From Vibrio neptunius (GTDB taxonomy: Bacteria > Pseudomonadota > Gammaproteobacteria > Enterobacterales > Vibrionaceae): a stretch of DNA of 64,000 nt. The stretch covers positions 123,024 through 187,023 of the forward strand of contig NZ_JXXU01000043.1 in NCBI RefSeq assembly GCF_000967495.1, in the 5' to 3' direction. The notes beneath the pieces are model-generated. The model ran no database searches. It was given only the letters and a program-made list of their open reading frames with translations, and was not told the origin of the DNA. Shown piece by piece: positions 1 to 9,095 of the stretch. The translations under genes were made by a program, and so were the position numbers. The stretch's first letter is position 1. The number at the start of each line of letters is the position of its first letter.

Positions 1-1
1 T

Positions 2-229
2 ACCATCAATGGTTTCGAACTCGTTCAGGTCGAAGAAGGTAAGCCGGAAACTCAGCACGGCAAGCCTTGTCCATTCAGTCACTTTTCTTCTTTCCACCAG
101 GATTCACTTCCAACACCACTTTACTTTACACGACAGTCGTATGTGAGTGATGAAGCCTATGCTTTTTTGGCTCTAAGCGTTCGCTATCAGCTCGCACTCC
201 CGCGTGCGCCGCCTCTGTCTATTGCTTGA
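2..229 (+). CDS. C-terminal part of a DUF2946-like protein (truncated by window edge)
   Basis: An open frame runs from the window edge to a TGA at 227-229, giving 75 residues with no start in view. It contains a CPFSHFSS segment and ends with a hydrophobic stretch followed by LPRAPPL. A cysteine-containing centre and a terminal R-[AG]-P-P motif are what I recall of DUF2946, a small family often found beside PepSY membrane proteins and metal-related genes. The next gene downstream is a PepSY protein, which fits. Function is unknown. The family call rests on short motifs and context. Confidence 0.5.
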   Translation, partial: TINGFELVQVEEGKPETQHGKPCPFSHFSSFHQDSLPTPLYFTRQSYVSDEAYAFLALSVRYQLALPRAPPLSIA

Positions 230-357
230 TGTAAAAATAAAATTATTAAATAAGGCATAACACCTCACTGTAAAGTCAATGCTCAGCAGACATTATTGAA
301 TGAACCATTCGGATTAAATCTGAAGGTTTTGCTGCGCGCAATAAAAAGGAAATTGTA

Positions 358-1800
358 ATGTTGGGTAGTCAAACTCAGACTTCGCCTAAGGAATCTTCAC
401 GTCTATCTTCAGACAAAACTCGAATCAAATCACGCTATTTCATGACATGGCGCTGGCACTTCTATGCTGGTCTTTATGTTATCCCTTTTATGTTGATGCT
501 CAGCCTGACAGGACTTGTGATGTTGTTTGATGATGACATCGAACAAGCCCGATACCGAGATCAAATGATCGTCATGCCGGAAACTTCAAAAGTACCCGTC
601 TCGCAGCAACTAGAGAACGTCCAAGCCAGTTACCCTTCTGGGCAGGTGACCCAGTATATTCCTGCCGCTAAAGCGAACTTGGTTAACAAGTTCAGTGTGC
701 GTCTCGAAGATGGAACTTCGGTGTTTGTCACTGTGAATCCCTATAGTGGTCAGGTATTAGGTGAAATAGTTCGCAGTGACAGCTGGTATCAGCTTGCGAA
801 TGAAATCCACGGAACTCTGCTGATTGGTCAATGGGGGGATTACTTAATCGAAGTCTCTGCTAGCTTGAGTATCTTACTGTTGGTGACGGGGATCTATTTG
901 TGGTTACCAAGGGACAACGCAAGCAAAGCGGGATTTCTGAAAGTGCGTTTTACATCGGGTACACGTATCTTGATGCGTGACTTGCATGCGAACTTAGGCG
1001 GTTTGTTGTCCATTGTGTTGTTGTTTTTCATTATTTCAGGTTTGGCTTGGACTGGTGTTTGGGGCAGCAAGTTGGTTCAGGCATGGAATACGTTTCCTAC
1101 TTACTATACTTGGGGCGAAAAGCCCGAGTCAAAGCTGACCCACGCTGACCTCAATCACGGTAGTGAGGAAGAAATGCCATGGAACTTAGAACAAGCTCCG
1201 TTACCTGAATCTACGGGGCATGTTCATGGCAGCGAAGATCATGCTCATCATGAATATAGCTCGTATGATATCAGTCAGAGTATTGGCATCGATTCGATAG
1301 TCGAGCAAGCACAGCGCCTTGGTTTTACTCAGTTTAATCTCTTTTTGCCTCAGTCTGAAACGGGTGTATATACGCTAGCAGCGAATTCTATGGCGGGCGA
1401 CATTTACGATCCAAGAAAAGACAAAACCACTCACATAGACCAGTACACAGGTGAAGTGTTGGTGGATGTGACATGGGAAGACTACAGTTTGTTTGCTAAA
1501 TTTATGGCAGCAGGAGTGTCTTTGCACCAAGGGGATGTCAGTGTCGTGAACAAGGTACTCAATGTTGTATTCTGCGTGGCATTTATTGTTATTTCTGTCA
1601 TCGGTATTGTGATGTGGTGGATCAGAAGGCCATCAGGCAAGACTCAGGTCGGTATTCCGCCTCGCTTTGCAAGTGAAGGCATTTGGAAGGTGGGAGTAAT
1701 GACACTTGCTATGGTTGCGGCGTTTTTTCCACTAGCGGCGTTGACAATCGTCCTCTTTGGTGTGATTGACTGGTACGTGTTCCGTCAGCAGCGCCCGTAG
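358..1800 (+). CDS. PepSY-associated transmembrane protein (PiuB-like iron-regulated membrane protein family)
   Basis: This is a 480-residue inner-membrane protein. It has one hydrophobic span near residues 32-58, a periplasmic PepSY-like region, further spans near 165-187 and 212-237, a second soluble loop, and spans near 400-424 and 445-475. Members of the family are often induced by iron limitation and may act in siderophore or metal-linked redox steps; no reaction is established. The second loop carries a His/Asp cluster (GHVHGSEDHAHH, about residues 287-298) that could bind metal. The start is supported by AAGGAA about 7 nt upstream. I saw no convincing Fur box. It lies downstream of the DUF2946-like gene and is probably co-transcribed. 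Confidence 0.8.
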   Translation: MLGSQTQTSPKESSRLSSDKTRIKSRYFMTWRWHFYAGLYVIPFMLMLSLTGLVMLFDDDIEQARYRDQMIVMPETSKVPVSQQLENVQASYPSGQVTQYIPAAKANLVNKFSVRLEDGTSVFVTVNPYSGQVLGEIVRSDSWYQLANEIHGTLLIGQWGDYLIEVSASLSILLLVTGIYLWLPRDNASKAGFLKVRFTSGTRILMRDLHANLGGLLSIVLLFFIISGLAWTGVWGSKLVQAWNTFPTYYTWGEKPESKLTHADLNHGSEEEMPWNLEQAPLPESTGHVHGSEDHAHHEYSSYDISQSIGIDSIVEQAQRLGFTQFNLFLPQSETGVYTLAANSMAGDIYDPRKDKTTHIDQYTGEVLVDVTWEDYSLFAKFMAAGVSLHQGDVSVVNKVLNVVFCVAFIVISVIGIVMWWIRRPSGKTQVGIPPRFASEGIWKVGVMTLAMVAAFFPLAALTIVLFGVIDWYVFRQQRP

Positions 1801-1854
1801 CCAATTCGGTAACCAAAAGGCCACCAAATGGTGGCCTAATCATGTGTACAGCGA

Positions 1855-2883
1855 TTATTTTACCGACCAGTCGATGGTTTCACCCGCGCGAATGGGGACG
1901 ACAATGTCCTTACCAAAGGGCATCGACTCCGCCACTGCCCACTTTTCTTTAGTGAGCGTCACGGTATCTGAGTTACGTGGTAGGCCATAGAAGTCAGGGC
2001 CATTGTGGCTCGCAAATGCTTCAAGGTTCTCTAATTTACCCTCAAGCTCAAATACTTCTGCATAAAGCTCTAGTGCGGCGTGAGCTGTGTATGAACCAGC
2101 ACAACCACACGCTGCTTCCTTCATGCCTTTTGCATGGGGAGCGGAATCTGTACCTAGGAAAAATTTCTTGCTACCGCTGGTTGCTGCCTCAATCAGCGCT
2201 TTTTGGTGGGTGTTGCGCTTGAGAATCGGTAGGCAGTAGAAGTGAGGTTTTATTCCACCAACCAACATATGGTTACGGTTATATAGGAGGTGATGAGCCG
2301 TGATGGTGGCTGCAACATTATCATTGGCGTTTTTGACGAAAGTGGCCGCTTCCGCTGTTGTGATGTGTTCAAGAACGATCTTCAATTTTGGAAAATCATT
2401 GACGATGGGCGCCAAAACGGTATCTAGAAACTCTTTCTCACGGTCAAAAATATCGACATCATGGGTAGTGACTTCACCGTGGACCAGAAGTAGCATGCCG
2501 ACTTCCTGCATTGCTTCAAGTACTGGGTAGATGTTTTTTGCAGACGTCACACCTGAATCAGAGTTGGTTGTCGCACCTGCAGGGTAGAGCTTCGCAGCAA
2601 CCACTTTTCCAGAGGCTTTTGCCTTGCGAATTTCATCGGGTGATGTGTTGTCTGTAAGGTACAATGCCATCAAGGGCTCAAATTGCTCGTTTGGTTTTTC
2701 TGCCATGATGCGCTCTCGATAAGCGAGTGCCATTTCAGTGTCGGTAACTGGTGGGACTGTGTTTGGCATAATTAGCGCTCGGCCATTGTAGCGGCTGATG
2801 TCGCGGACGGTATCTGTTAGAACATCACCATCGCGTAAGTGAACATGCCAGTCGTCAGGACGAGTGATCGTAAGTGTTGTCAT
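1855..2883 (-). CDS. pyrC: Dihydroorotase (pyrimidine biosynthesis)
   Basis: This is class II dihydroorotase, the cytosolic zinc enzyme that interconverts N-carbamoyl-L-aspartate and L-dihydroorotate in de novo UMP synthesis. It has the HVHLRDGD metal motif near the N-terminus, a KLYPAGATTNSDSG segment with the carbamylated lysine, VHGE, LEHIT and the GTDSAPH aspartate motif. The start is set at the ATG at 2883: GGGAG sits 6-7 nt upstream, and the protein then begins MTTLTITRPDDWH as in relatives. The ATG at 2898 lies upstream of that Shine-Dalgarno and would add only five residues. A PurR-type box lies 63-78 nt upstream. The gene stands alone and faces away from the oxidoreductase gene at 3249. 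Confidence 0.96.
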   Translation of the reverse strand: MTTLTITRPDDWHVHLRDGDVLTDTVRDISRYNGRALIMPNTVPPVTDTEMALAYRERIMAEKPNEQFEPLMALYLTDNTSPDEIRKAKASGKVVAAKLYPAGATTNSDSGVTSAKNIYPVLEAMQEVGMLLLVHGEVTTHDVDIFDREKEFLDTVLAPIVNDFPKLKIVLEHITTAEAATFVKNANDNVAATITAHHLLYNRNHMLVGGIKPHFYCLPILKRNTHQKALIEAATSGSKKFFLGTDSAPHAKGMKEAACGCAGSYTAHAALELYAEVFELEGKLENLEAFASHNGPDFYGLPRNSDTVTLTKEKWAVAESMPFGKDIVVPIRAGETIDWSVK

Positions 2884-2945
2884 TATTGCTCCCACCATAA
2901 TTTGAGTTGTCTGATTGGAGCCTAAGCATTAACGAAAAACTGTGA

Positions 2946-2961
2946 AGGCAAACGCTTACGC
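2946..2961 (-). promoter_or_regulatory. Candidate PurR operator upstream of pyrC
   Basis: AGGCAAACGCTTACGC matches 11 of the 12 defined positions of the PurR consensus ANGCAANCGNTTNCNT. pyrC belongs to the PurR regulon in E. coli, and the site lies within the likely promoter region of the gene. The rest of the 2884-3248 gap shows no gene. Confidence 0.6.
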
Positions 2962-3248
2962 TTAGGCGACAGGATGATAGAGCAAAGCGCTTGCTATTGC
3001 ATCTGTTTTTTATCTCATGTGCCTCATTGAGGCGGAAAGGTAAGCCTTGAATTCAGAAACAGTGCGGGCTTATATTTCGATATGCAAAACAACAATGTTG
3101 CAATTCCCATACTTGAGATAATCGCAGATTGAATGATATCAAGCAGAAAGTGCTAGATAAATTTTCCGCTCTCAATAGGTATCTTCATGAAACATCTCAC
3201 TAAAGAGTCGGGTATAATCGCAGCAAACAACGAAGTTCAGGAATCGCA

Positions 3249-5066
3249 ATGCCAGCTCCAACTCTTTCTCAAATAAACGTGTATCCAGTAAAATCATTAG
3301 GTGGGATTACACAATCCTCTTCGTGGGTAGAGAAGCAAGGCCTGATGTTTGACCGCCGTTTCATGCTTGCTTTCTCCGATGGCTCCATGGTCACAGCTCG
3401 CAAGTATCCGCATATGGTTAAAGTCCAATCTAGCTTAACGCCAGATGGCTTAATTTTTGTCTTCGATGGCAAATCGCCACTTCGCCTACGGTACTCAGAT
3501 TTCAAAATGCAGGAAGCCCCTGCTCAGGTATGGAAAGATAACTTCACTGCTTATACTACAACGGACGAGGCGGACGATTGGTTTAGTGAAGTATTGCAAC
3601 AGAGAGTCGAGTTGTTGTTTTCAGGCGAGCAATCGAACCGAGTGCGAGAAAAAGTTGGGCACAACGTAAGCTTTGCCGACGGTTACCCAATGCTGGTAAT
3701 TGGTCAGGGATCTTTAGATGAACTCAACCGTCGAAGTCCTGAACATCACTCTATGGACCAGTTTCGTGCAAATTTAATTGTATCTACAAATCAAGCATTT
3801 GAGGAAGACAGTTGGAAACGAATTCGTATCGGTGAGGTAGAGTTTGAAGCGGTCAAAGCTTGTGAACGCTGCATTCTGACAACGGTTGACGTCGATAAAG
3901 GTGAATTCAGAGCCAGTAAAGAGCCACTCAATACATTATCTCAGTTTCGCGCCAACGAGCGAGGTGGTGTTTTCTTCGGTCAAAATCTAGTCGCTAAGAA
4001 CGAGGGTATGGTTCGTCAGGGAGATGTTGTTGAAGTTCTCGAGTACAAAGAGAAAGAATTCTATCCAGACAACACTCCGCAACAGTTGACGATGACTTGC
4101 GTAGAACGCGAAGAAATTGCTCGTGACTTTGTCACATTTTGGTTAGAACCAGAATATGGCACTGCTCCGGCGTATCAACCCGGCCAGCATTTACCGATTT
4201 TAGTTGATATTGATGGTGAAAAATTTGCACGTCGTTATACGCTTTCTTCCAGTCCTTCAAGGCCTAGTCGGTTAGCCATTTCTGTCAAGCGTATTGACGG
4301 TGGGCAAGTATCTAATTGGCTTAACGACAACCTGAAAGTCGGTGATACGTTAGCTTGTGAAAATCCCGATGGCAGTTTCCATCTTGGAAATAAACACGAT
4401 CAACCTATTTTACTTTTATCTGCGGGAAGCGGTGTGACGCCAATGTTGTCCATGTTGAGATACTTATCTGATCATGACCAAGCGGATGATGTCATCTTTT
4501 ATCATCAATGCCGTAGTGTTGAAGATATCCCATGTAAAGAAGAGTTGGATCGCTATAAACGTAAACACCCTAGTTTGAGAGTGTTGATTTCGCTGTCTCA
4601 GCCTTCTCTTGACTGGTTTGGTTTAAAAGGGCGCTTAACGACCGCTCACTTAAAGCAGATTGAAAACCTTGAACAGCGTCAGGTGTTTGTATGTGGTCCT
4701 GATGGTTTTATGCAGAAAGCTAAAAACCTTCTGTTGAAAAAAGGGTTGCCAGAAGAGTATTACCATCAAGAAGCGTTTAGTATTTCACGAACCACTACAC
4801 AACCTTTTAAACAGGTTCAGATTAGTGTTAACGGTCAGCCTTTTGTCGGCAATAACCAGCAGCCTTTACTGGAACAGGCGGAGGATGCAGGTATTCCAAT
4901 TGCACATAGCTGTCGCGCTGGTTTGTGTGGTGCATGTAGAGTGACGATTGAATCGGGAAAAGTCCACCAACCGGATGTGCCCGGATTGCAAGACCACGAA
5001 ATAAATATGGGCGTTGCTCTCGCTTGCTGCTGTATTCCTGAAACAGATATTGATGTGGTGAGTTAA
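3249..5066 (+). CDS. MOSC domain / ferredoxin-NAD(P)H reductase / 2Fe-2S ferredoxin fusion
   Basis: This 605-residue cytosolic protein joins three modules. Residues 1-270 are a YcbX-like MOSC region, with a beta-barrel N-terminus, VKACERC with a candidate molybdenum-ligand cysteine, and the TVDVD and FGQN motifs. Residues about 280-515 are an FNR-type FAD/NAD(P) reductase with RRYTLSSSPS for FAD, LLSAGSGVTPMLSML for NAD(P), and VFVCGPDGFM. The C-terminus is a plant-type ferredoxin with CRAGLCGAC and a later ACCC cysteine cluster. E. coli YcbX has MOSC plus ferredoxin and relies on a separate reductase, so this looks self-contained for reducing N-hydroxylated substrates through a molybdenum cofactor (inferred). 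The start is preceded by AGGAATCGCA. Confidence 0.85.
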   Translation: MPAPTLSQINVYPVKSLGGITQSSSWVEKQGLMFDRRFMLAFSDGSMVTARKYPHMVKVQSSLTPDGLIFVFDGKSPLRLRYSDFKMQEAPAQVWKDNFTAYTTTDEADDWFSEVLQQRVELLFSGEQSNRVREKVGHNVSFADGYPMLVIGQGSLDELNRRSPEHHSMDQFRANLIVSTNQAFEEDSWKRIRIGEVEFEAVKACERCILTTVDVDKGEFRASKEPLNTLSQFRANERGGVFFGQNLVAKNEGMVRQGDVVEVLEYKEKEFYPDNTPQQLTMTCVEREEIARDFVTFWLEPEYGTAPAYQPGQHLPILVDIDGEKFARRYTLSSSPSRPSRLAISVKRIDGGQVSNWLNDNLKVGDTLACENPDGSFHLGNKHDQPILLLSAGSGVTPMLSMLRYLSDHDQADDVIFYHQCRSVEDIPCKEELDRYKRKHPSLRVLISLSQPSLDWFGLKGRLTTAHLKQIENLEQRQVFVCGPDGFMQKAKNLLLKKGLPEEYYHQEAFSISRTTTQPFKQVQISVNGQPFVGNNQQPLLEQAEDAGIPIAHSCRAGLCGACRVTIESGKVHQPDVPGLQDHEINMGVALACCCIPETDIDVVS

Positions 5067-5084
5067 CTTTTGAAGCTTATTGGT

Positions 5085-5119
5085 AAAAAGCCCCGAACCA
5101 ATGGTCCGGGGCTTTTTTT
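5085..5119 (+). terminator. Strong rho-independent terminator after the MOSC fusion gene
   Basis: Arms 5085-5099 and 5103-5117 (AAAAAGCCCCGAACC and GGTCCGGGGCTTTTT) form a 15-bp stem with one wobble pair and a T tract, 19 nt after the stop. Confidence 0.92.
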
Positions 5120-5355
5120 AGTGTGAATACTTTGTTTAATTTGTATTTAGGTTGTATTCATCAGTCTGAGCCAACTGACGTGTCGTAACTCAGTGAAATA
5201 ATGATATTAAAAACAATAGGATGGCGTAACTGTACGATCGGACAGGTTTTGTATTAAATTTGATAAGAAATAGTATATTAAAGCAAAAAATATACTAATA
5301 ACTAATCAAACCAACTTTGATTATTTGTTACTAAAGTGGGATTGGCTACTTTCCC

Positions 5356-6078
5356 TTACTGGTACGGTTTAATATGCCCGCCAAGCAAAGCTCGCGTTAC
5401 CGCTTGGCAGCGATTGGTCGCACCGAGCTTTTTGCAAGCGTTGCTGAGGTGAAACTTTACGGTTCTCTCAGTACAGTTAACAATACCCGCTATTTCTAAT
5501 GCACTTTTTCCATCGGCAGCCCAAGTCAGGCACTCTATTTCCCGATTGGTGAGTATCGTCTTGGTGCTTTCGGCTTGAGAGGCTTTAGCTAGATGACATA
5601 GATTCTGAACAATTAGAGGAACAATCAATTGAGTGAACAGCAACACATCAGTGTTGGTTGGGTAGCTTATGACGTCGGAAGTAGCGAAGCTGAGCATGCC
5701 GACTTCGCCATTCAATCCGTGAATGGGAATGCTGATACCTTGTTCTATTTTGTTGACATGTGACAACGAGTAGAATTCTTCACAGTGAGTATCAATTTGC
5801 TTAGCAGAGTGCCAAACGCTGGGCATAGAATTTGACGCACCAAATTTACTGATTACGTCAACATACATCAACTCTAGACTGAAGGAGTCTTCTCGACATG
5901 GACTGGGAAAGTTGTCTACGACAATAAATCGACCATTTTTGATATGCGGTTCAAAGGACACACCCAGCACAAAGTACTCACTGTTAACAATCGTGTTCAA
6001 CCGCGCCAGCAATTCTTGCATTGAGTCAATAGAATCAATGGTTTGATAGTCATCGATCAGACGTAAAATTTCTTTCAT
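5356..6078 (-). CDS. LuxR-family regulator with an autoinducer-binding-type N-terminus (LuxR solo)
   Basis: This is a 240-residue regulator. Residues about 15-160 resemble the acyl-homoserine-lactone-binding domain. A tryptophan (W89) and a glycine (G114, in QGISIPIHG) sit where TraR has W85 and G113, but the usual Asp-Pro pair appears as Asp-Val at 74-75. The C-terminus is a GerE helix-turn-helix (LTNREIECLTWAADGKSALE, then ERTVKFHLSNACKKLGA). There is no luxI-type synthase in the window, so it is an orphan receptor that may sense a foreign or altered ligand, or none. Its targets cannot be read from the sequence. The neighbours are unrelated. Confidence 0.82.
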   Translation of the reverse strand: MKEILRLIDDYQTIDSIDSMQELLARLNTIVNSEYFVLGVSFEPHIKNGRFIVVDNFPSPCREDSFSLELMYVDVISKFGASNSMPSVWHSAKQIDTHCEEFYSLSHVNKIEQGISIPIHGLNGEVGMLSFATSDVISYPTNTDVLLFTQLIVPLIVQNLCHLAKASQAESTKTILTNREIECLTWAADGKSALEIAGIVNCTERTVKFHLSNACKKLGATNRCQAVTRALLGGHIKPYQ

Positions 6079-6202
6079 TTATTGCCAATAACGTCGCTTT
6101 TTTCTACTTATAACAAATTACATTCTGGTTATGTAATGTTTTTATTACGTTCGAAGTGAGAGTGTGGCATTTTTGAACATTAAAACAGCGAAAATATAAT
6201 AA

Positions 6203-6221
6203 AAGGCGCATTTAGCGCCTT
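6203..6221 (-). terminator. Terminator after glpR
   Basis: AAGGCGC (6203-6209) and GCGCCTT (6215-6221) form a 7-bp stem with a 5-nt loop. It is followed on the minus strand by an AT-rich tail and lies immediately beyond the glpR stop. Confidence 0.75.
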
Positions 6222-6224
6222 ATA

Positions 6225-6989
6225 TTATTTTACAACCTGAAGAACAGTGTCATTATCTTTTGCGTAGGACTCGATTTCTTTGGGGGGGCTTCTATCTGTG
6301 ATGATGAGATCTACGTCGGCGATAGTGCCAAGTTTGACCATAGCATTGCGACCAAATTTACTATTGTCCACACCGAGAAGAACTGAACGACTGTTCTCAA
6401 TTATTGCTCTTTTGACGCGAACCTCATGATAGTCGAAGTCGAGTAATGAGCCGTCATAGTCAATGCCTGAAATGCCGAGAATACCAAAATCAAGGCGGAA
6501 CTGAGAAATAAAGTCTAATGTTGCTTCACCAGTTACTCCCCCGTCTTTGCCGCGGACTTCACCACCAGCAAGAATGACTTTAAAGTCAGGTTTAGACATT
6601 AGAATTGTTGCGACGTTGATGTTGTTGGTTACGATACGCAGATTCTGGTGTTTTCCAAGCAAGGCTCGTGCAACCGCTTCTGGGGTGGTACCAATATCAA
6701 TGAACAAAGTTGCACCGTCAGGAATATGTTTCACTAGCTCTAAAGCAATTTGGCCTTTTTCCTTTTGATAGGAAATTTGTCGAGTTTGATAAGAGGAGTT
6801 TTCTGAGCTGGATGCAATGGTGGCTCCGCCATGATTTCTGCGAATCTTGTTTTCATCAGCGAGCTCATTGAGATCACGTCGGATGGTCTGTGGACTTACG
6901 TCAAAGCGTTCGACTAATTCATCTGTACTAACAAAACCCTGAGTTTGCACCAGCTCGATGATTTCCTGGTGCCGCTTAATGGCTTTCAC
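6225..6989 (-). CDS. glpR: Glycerol-3-phosphate regulon repressor GlpR (DeoR family)
   Basis: This is a DeoR-family repressor, 254 residues from the chosen start. The N-terminal winged helix contains VSTDELVERFDVSPQTIRRD and the C-terminal effector domain contains LFIDIGTTPEA, IVTNNINVA, LAGGE and ILGISGID. These match E. coli GlpR almost residue for residue as I remember it, which supports glycerol-3-phosphate as inducer. The start is GTG at 6989: AAGGA sits 8 nt upstream, and the protein then begins MKAIKRHQEIIEL, aligning with the E. coli start. The reading frame extends 18 codons further upstream without a good ribosome site. No glp structural genes are adjacent, so it acts in trans. Confidence 0.9.
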   Translation of the reverse strand: MKAIKRHQEIIELVQTQGFVSTDELVERFDVSPQTIRRDLNELADENKIRRNHGGATIASSSENSSYQTRQISYQKEKGQIALELVKHIPDGATLFIDIGTTPEAVARALLGKHQNLRIVTNNINVATILMSKPDFKVILAGGEVRGKDGGVTGEATLDFISQFRLDFGILGISGIDYDGSLLDFDYHEVRVKRAIIENSRSVLLGVDNSKFGRNAMVKLGTIADVDLIITDRSPPKEIESYAKDNDTVLQVVK

Positions 6990-7092
6990 TAACAATGTCC
7001 TTGTCTGTTGGAATAGAGTAATTCTACGGTTTGCAGACGGCAAAGCAATAATTTGTGAGCGAAACTGTCTGATTTACGTTCGTTTTAAGAAA

Positions 7093-7112
7093 ATGTTCAC
7101 ATCAACGAACAT
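7093..7112. promoter_or_regulatory. Candidate GlpR-type operator
   Basis: ATGTTCACATCAACGAACAT has inverted half-sites ATGTTC and GAACAT, the same halves as the E. coli GlpR operator. The centre is 8 nt rather than the usual 6. It lies about 105 nt upstream of the glpR start and could be autoregulatory. Confidence 0.35.
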
Positions 7113-7319
7113 ATATTGGCGCGTCTAGCACGTTGGTTTTGAACCCTATTTTCAGTGATGTACTGAGTTTTATCGACTAGAAGTGACGAATGTAAATCCT
7201 CGATCTACTTCATCAGCTTGTGGCAACGTAACGTTGGCTCAGGACAGGCCTTTACAAAACCGATCAGTATTATATTGATATTGGTTGATGTCAGCCTCTA
7301 GTCTCCTGAGACCAGTAGC

Positions 7320-8207
7320 CTACATTTGTTTAGCATTTTTTAAGCTCTGCTCTCGTTTTATTTGTGAAAGTATGACACCTGAAATCACCATAATTCCGCC
7401 CACAACATGATAGCTCGCAATATTTTCTTCCAGTAAAGTTGCTGCAAGTGTCACTGTAACCACAGGGAGTAAGTTCATAAACATTGCACTTGAATCTGCT
7501 CCTATAGCATTAATTGCTTTAACCCACATCCAAGGAGCAAGAATAGATGCTGCGATAGACGCATAAGCAATCAGAGGAATGGAATCCGAAGTGGGGGCTA
7601 AATGCTCGCTCGACAGCCAAAGTGGTGCAAGCATAAGTACTGCAAATACCCCTTGCATGTAGATGAGAACCCAGTTGGACAAAGGCATTCTCCAGCGCTT
7701 TATTAGAACGCAATAGGTGGCGTAGCAAATGGCGGCTACCACCATCAGGGCGTCGCCTTCAGTGATGCTTTGGTGGAGGAAGAAAACCATATCTCCTTGG
7801 CCTAGCATGAATGAGAGGCCTACCAGAGAAATAATGCCACCGATAATACTGAGCGGAGAGATGCTTTTGCCAAGCAGCGGTAGGCTCATAAATACGCTAA
7901 GGAGTGGGACCAGTGAGGTGATTAATGCCATGTTGGAAGCCGTGGTGGTCACGCCTGCATAGTACCCTAGAGATTGATTCAACACCATGCCAAGTAAAGC
8001 GAGGAAGGCAAGTTTGTTCAAGTGAGGCTTGATTACAGTCCACTGTTTTATGACTTGAGGTAAGCAGAAAGGGGTGAGTACCAACATGGCAAAAAACCAG
8101 CGAAAGAAGCTCATCGCACTGGGTTCAATTACTGAAGCGGCCATTTTATTGATGATGGCATTGCCTCCCCAGATAAAGACAGTAAAAATTGGAAGTATGT
8201 AGACCAT
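7320..8207 (-). CDS. EamA/DMT-superfamily transporter
   Basis: This is a 295-residue integral membrane protein with about ten hydrophobic spans in two five-helix halves, as in EamA (drug/metabolite) exporters. The N-terminus VFIWGGNAIINKMAASVIEP and the following FFRWFFA are typical of the first EamA repeat, and AAICYATYCVLIKRW opens the second. The substrate is unknown; relatives export amino acids or metabolites. It is divergently transcribed from the AraC-family gene at 8304, a common pairing in which the regulator controls the exporter (inferred from layout). Confidence 0.85.
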   Translation of the reverse strand: MVYILPIFTVFIWGGNAIINKMAASVIEPSAMSFFRWFFAMLVLTPFCLPQVIKQWTVIKPHLNKLAFLALLGMVLNQSLGYYAGVTTTASNMALITSLVPLLSVFMSLPLLGKSISPLSIIGGIISLVGLSFMLGQGDMVFFLHQSITEGDALMVVAAICYATYCVLIKRWRMPLSNWVLIYMQGVFAVLMLAPLWLSSEHLAPTSDSIPLIAYASIAASILAPWMWVKAINAIGADSSAMFMNLLPVVTVTLAATLLEENIASYHVVGGIMVISGVILSQIKREQSLKNAKQM

Positions 8208-8303
8208 GTGATCTCAATCTCAAAGTGAACAGTGGTAGTGAGTTTGACAGGTCTGTATGATTGTAGATATCTCTTAAAAGACATCGAGCGCGACAGGAAG
8301 ACA

Positions 8304-9095
8304 ATGTTGAGAAAACCAGTCAGACATCTTCACCCTTCCTTATCAATTGATAAGGCACCATCAGATGTGTTTATGAATTTTGAAGCGTTCCTGTCGAACA
8401 CGGAAACGAGAATGCATAGTCATCCGTGGGGCCAAGTTCAGCTTATTAGTGGTGGTATTTTGGAAATGGAGGCGGAAGGTACTCGATTTCTTGCGCCGCC
8501 GCATCTCGCTATCTGGGTGCCAGCTGGGGTTATGCACACCAGCTACAATCGTAAACCGCTATCATATTGTTCGTTGAACGTTGCACAAGATCTGACCACG
8601 AACTTTCCCGACTGTACCAGTTTGATCAAAATCACACCTATCGTTTCCTCAATCATCGATGATTTTCGTCAGAGAGGGATTAACGTTGCACAAACAGAGC
8701 CAGATAGACGCTTAGTACAGGTTTTATTAGATCAATTGGCGACTCGAGATACTCAGCATCACTTTCTGCCATCTTCGGACAATAAGTACCTAGCAAGAAT
8801 ATTGGCGGAAGTAGAAGAAAACCCGATCGATAACACCAGTCTGTCTGAGTGGGCCGAGAAAGTGCATACCACCGAACGTACTCTGGCGAGACATTGTCAG
8901 TCTGAGCTAGGGATGAGTTTTACCGAGTGGAGGCTGAGAGTACGCTATTTATACTCAATGGACTTGCTGAGAAAGGGGCATTCAGTCAAAGAAGTCGCTT
9001 TGACGTTAGGCTACAATCAAGCCAGTCCATTTATCGCAATGTTTAAGAAATACTCCGGGCACACCCCGGAGCAGTACAAAAGTAAGTTGTTATAG
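8304..9095 (+). CDS. AraC-family transcriptional regulator with cupin N-terminus
   Basis: The 263-residue protein has an N-terminal cupin-like sensor (MHSHPWGQVQLISGGILEM, then HLAIWVPAGVMHTSYN) and a C-terminal AraC DNA-binding domain with two helix-turn-helix segments ending FKKYSGHTPEQYK. The start is the ATG at 8304, preceded by AGGAAG at 6-7 nt; an in-frame start at 8232 lacks a ribosome site and would add 24 poorly conserved residues. It is divergent from the DMT exporter and probably controls it. Its stop overlaps the convergent M14-type gene's stop by a few bases. The ligand is unknown. Confidence 0.85.
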   Translation: MLRKPVRHLHPSLSIDKAPSDVFMNFEAFLSNTETRMHSHPWGQVQLISGGILEMEAEGTRFLAPPHLAIWVPAGVMHTSYNRKPLSYCSLNVAQDLTTNFPDCTSLIKITPIVSSIIDDFRQRGINVAQTEPDRRLVQVLLDQLATRDTQHHFLPSSDNKYLARILAEVEENPIDNTSLSEWAEKVHTTERTLARHCQSELGMSFTEWRLRVRYLYSMDLLRKGHSVKEVALTLGYNQASPFIAMFKKYSGHTPEQYKSKLL

